Origin: Acidovorax delafieldii
GTDB taxonomy: Bacteria; Pseudomonadota; Gammaproteobacteria; Burkholderiales; Burkholderiaceae_C
Reading direction: 5' to 3'
Assembly: GCA_002377855.1 (NCBI GenBank)
Contig: DFQQ01000029.1
Span: 1 to 43,920 of the forward strand
Length of the DNA stretch: 43,920 nucleotides
The notes beneath the pieces are model-generated. The model was not told where the DNA came from. It did no database searches and saw only the letters and a program-made list of their open reading frames with translations. The translations under genes and the position numbers were made by a program. How positions within the stretch are numbered: the stretch's first letter is position 1; the number at the start of each line of letters is the position of its first letter. Below, piece after piece: positions 42,969-43,920 of this stretch.

Positions 42969-43022
42969 GCAATAGCTGTGGCTATTGCTGTGCTTTGCGC
43001 CTGGCAGCGCATCCCGATGCGC
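42969..43022. repeat. Two perfect small hairpins upstream of the HerA-like and YebC genes
   Basis: Hairpin A: GCAATAGC (42969-42976), TGTG, GCTATTGC (42981-42988). Hairpin B: GCGCAT (43007-43012), CCCG, ATGCGC (43017-43022). They lie between two divergent genes and resemble intergenic repeats I associate with Comamonadaceae, but no second copy is in this window. Confidence 0.55.
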
Positions 43023-43118
43023 AGCGCACACTTTCCGCGCGATGCATGCAGAGGTTCCCCGTGTTCAGCAAAAAGTAAAATCAGCGGGCTAGATTAAATC
43101 AATACAAAAGGATCTCTC

Positions 43119-43838
43119 GTGGCAGGACACAGTAAATGGGCGAATATCCAGCACCGCAAAGGGCGCCAGGATGAAAAACGCGGCAAGATCTGGACCCGCA
43201 TCATTCGTGAAATCACTGTGGCAGCCCGCGCCGGTGGCGGCGACCTGTCTGCCAACCCCCGCCTGCGCCTGGCGGTGGACAAGGCCAAGGCGGCCAACAT
43301 GCCAGCCGACCGCATCAAATACAACATCGACAAGGCCACGGGCAACGCCGAAGGCTTGACGTACGAAGAAATCCGCTACGAAGGCTACGGAATCGGTGGC
43401 GCTGCCATCATGATCGATACGATGACCGACAACCGTGTGCGCACGGTGGCAGAAGTGCGGCACGCCTTCAGCAAGCACGGTGGCAACATGGGAACTGAAG
43501 GCTCGGTGGTCTTCCAGTTCAAGCACTGTGGCCAGCTGATTTTTGCCCCCGGCACCAGCGAAGACAAAGTGATGGAAGTGGCACTGGAGGCGGGTGCCGA
43601 AGATGTGGTGACCGATGAAGACGGAGCAGTGGAGGTACTGACCGCGCCAGCCGACTTTGAAGCCGTGAAAAACGCGCTGGAGGCTGCGGGCCTGACCGCC
43701 GAAGTGGCTGGGGTCACGATGCGGCCCGAGAACACCATCGAACTGACGGGCGATGACGCCGCGCGCATGCAGAAGCTGCTGGATGTGCTGGAAGACTTGG
43801 ACGATACGCAAGAGGTCTACCACAACGCCGCGCTGTGA
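43119..43838 (+). CDS. YebC/PmpR family protein
   Basis: A complete 239-residue YebC/TACO1 family protein. The start MAGHSKWANIQHRKGRQDEKRGKIW is family-diagnostic, as are RIKYNIDKATGN, YEGYGIGGAAIMIDTMTDNR and the closing LDVLEDLDDTQEVYHNA. It starts at GTG 43119 after AAAAGGA (43106-43112). YebC proteins were long annotated as transcriptional regulators, and some members act on ribosome stalling at proline stretches. It is divergent from the HerA-like gene. Confidence 0.95.
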   Translation: MAGHSKWANIQHRKGRQDEKRGKIWTRIIREITVAARAGGGDLSANPRLRLAVDKAKAANMPADRIKYNIDKATGNAEGLTYEEIRYEGYGIGGAAIMIDTMTDNRVRTVAEVRHAFSKHGGNMGTEGSVVFQFKHCGQLIFAPGTSEDKVMEVALEAGAEDVVTDEDGAVEVLTAPADFEAVKNALEAAGLTAEVAGVTMRPENTIELTGDDAARMQKLLDVLEDLDDTQEVYHNAAL

Positions 43839-43920
43839 GCATCCCCTGAGGGGGCGCGCAGCTTCCCCCTCTCTCGCTGCGCTGCGCTGCGTTTGCGGGA
43901 GCAGAACTTCCCCAGCGGGG
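43839..43920. other. Right window edge, non-coding
   Basis: The 82 bases after the YebC stop contain CCCCT-GA-GGGGG (a possible short terminator stem) and a GCTGC-type 5-bp repetition. No gene start is visible. Confidence 0.4.

Overview
The window is a high-GC chromosomal segment that looks like a betaproteobacterium of the family Comamonadaceae, Acidovorax or a close relative. This is inferred from gene content (ScoAB CoA transferase, MetNI/MetQ, NirS, a YebC-family protein, a PAS-LuxR regulator), from codon choice, and from a dispersed intergenic repeat I associate with this family. No rRNA, tRNA, CRISPR array or phage genes were seen. The first ~65 bases are an unnatural homopolymer-rich stretch inside the 3' end of a gene, so the left edge is probably a poor-quality contig end.

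Layout. 1-3095: ETF-ubiquinone oxidoreductase (-), divergent from an SDR dehydrogenase and a hotdog thioesterase (+), a fatty/acyl-CoA oxidation neighbourhood. 3356-7248: a secreted protein and an AhpD-like protein (-), a PcaC-like protein (+), then a PAS-LuxR regulator (-) divergent from scoA-scoB (+), with a perfect dyad between them. 7410-15589: an MFS exporter, metN-metI, a DUF1566 protein, a YbaL/KefB-type antiporter (-), a DUF6817/HD-like protein preceded by six tandem octamers, then metQ. 15875-18207: a periplasmic binding protein followed 5 nt later by a membrane GGDEF protein (-), a candidate two-gene c-di-GMP sensor. 18421-22576: an azoreductase divergent from a LysR regulator, an HDOD protein and argA. 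22736-24204: a complete IS701-type insertion sequence with CTAG target duplications. 24395-26295: a second GGDEF protein and a Tat-exported DUF1569 protein. 26572-31696: a yhiI-rbbA-yhhJ-like export operon. 31757-36052: cytosine deaminase (-), a lone nirS (+) with an FNR/DNR box, and upp (-). 36143-39937: a threonine-dehydratase-type enzyme (-), an amino-acid ABC binding protein and permease (+), and a dienoyl-CoA isomerase-like protein (-). 40097-43838: a glycine-rich-tailed membrane protein (-), a HerA-like ATPase (-) and a YebC-family regulator (+).

Most of this is ordinary core and accessory chromosome. The parts that stand out are: nirS standing alone between two pyrimidine-salvage genes; the binding protein-diguanylate cyclase pair; the intact IS701-type element; the octamer microsatellite in a divergent promoter region; and at least seven copies of a dispersed double-hairpin repeat, two of which supply the stop codon of the neighbouring gene.
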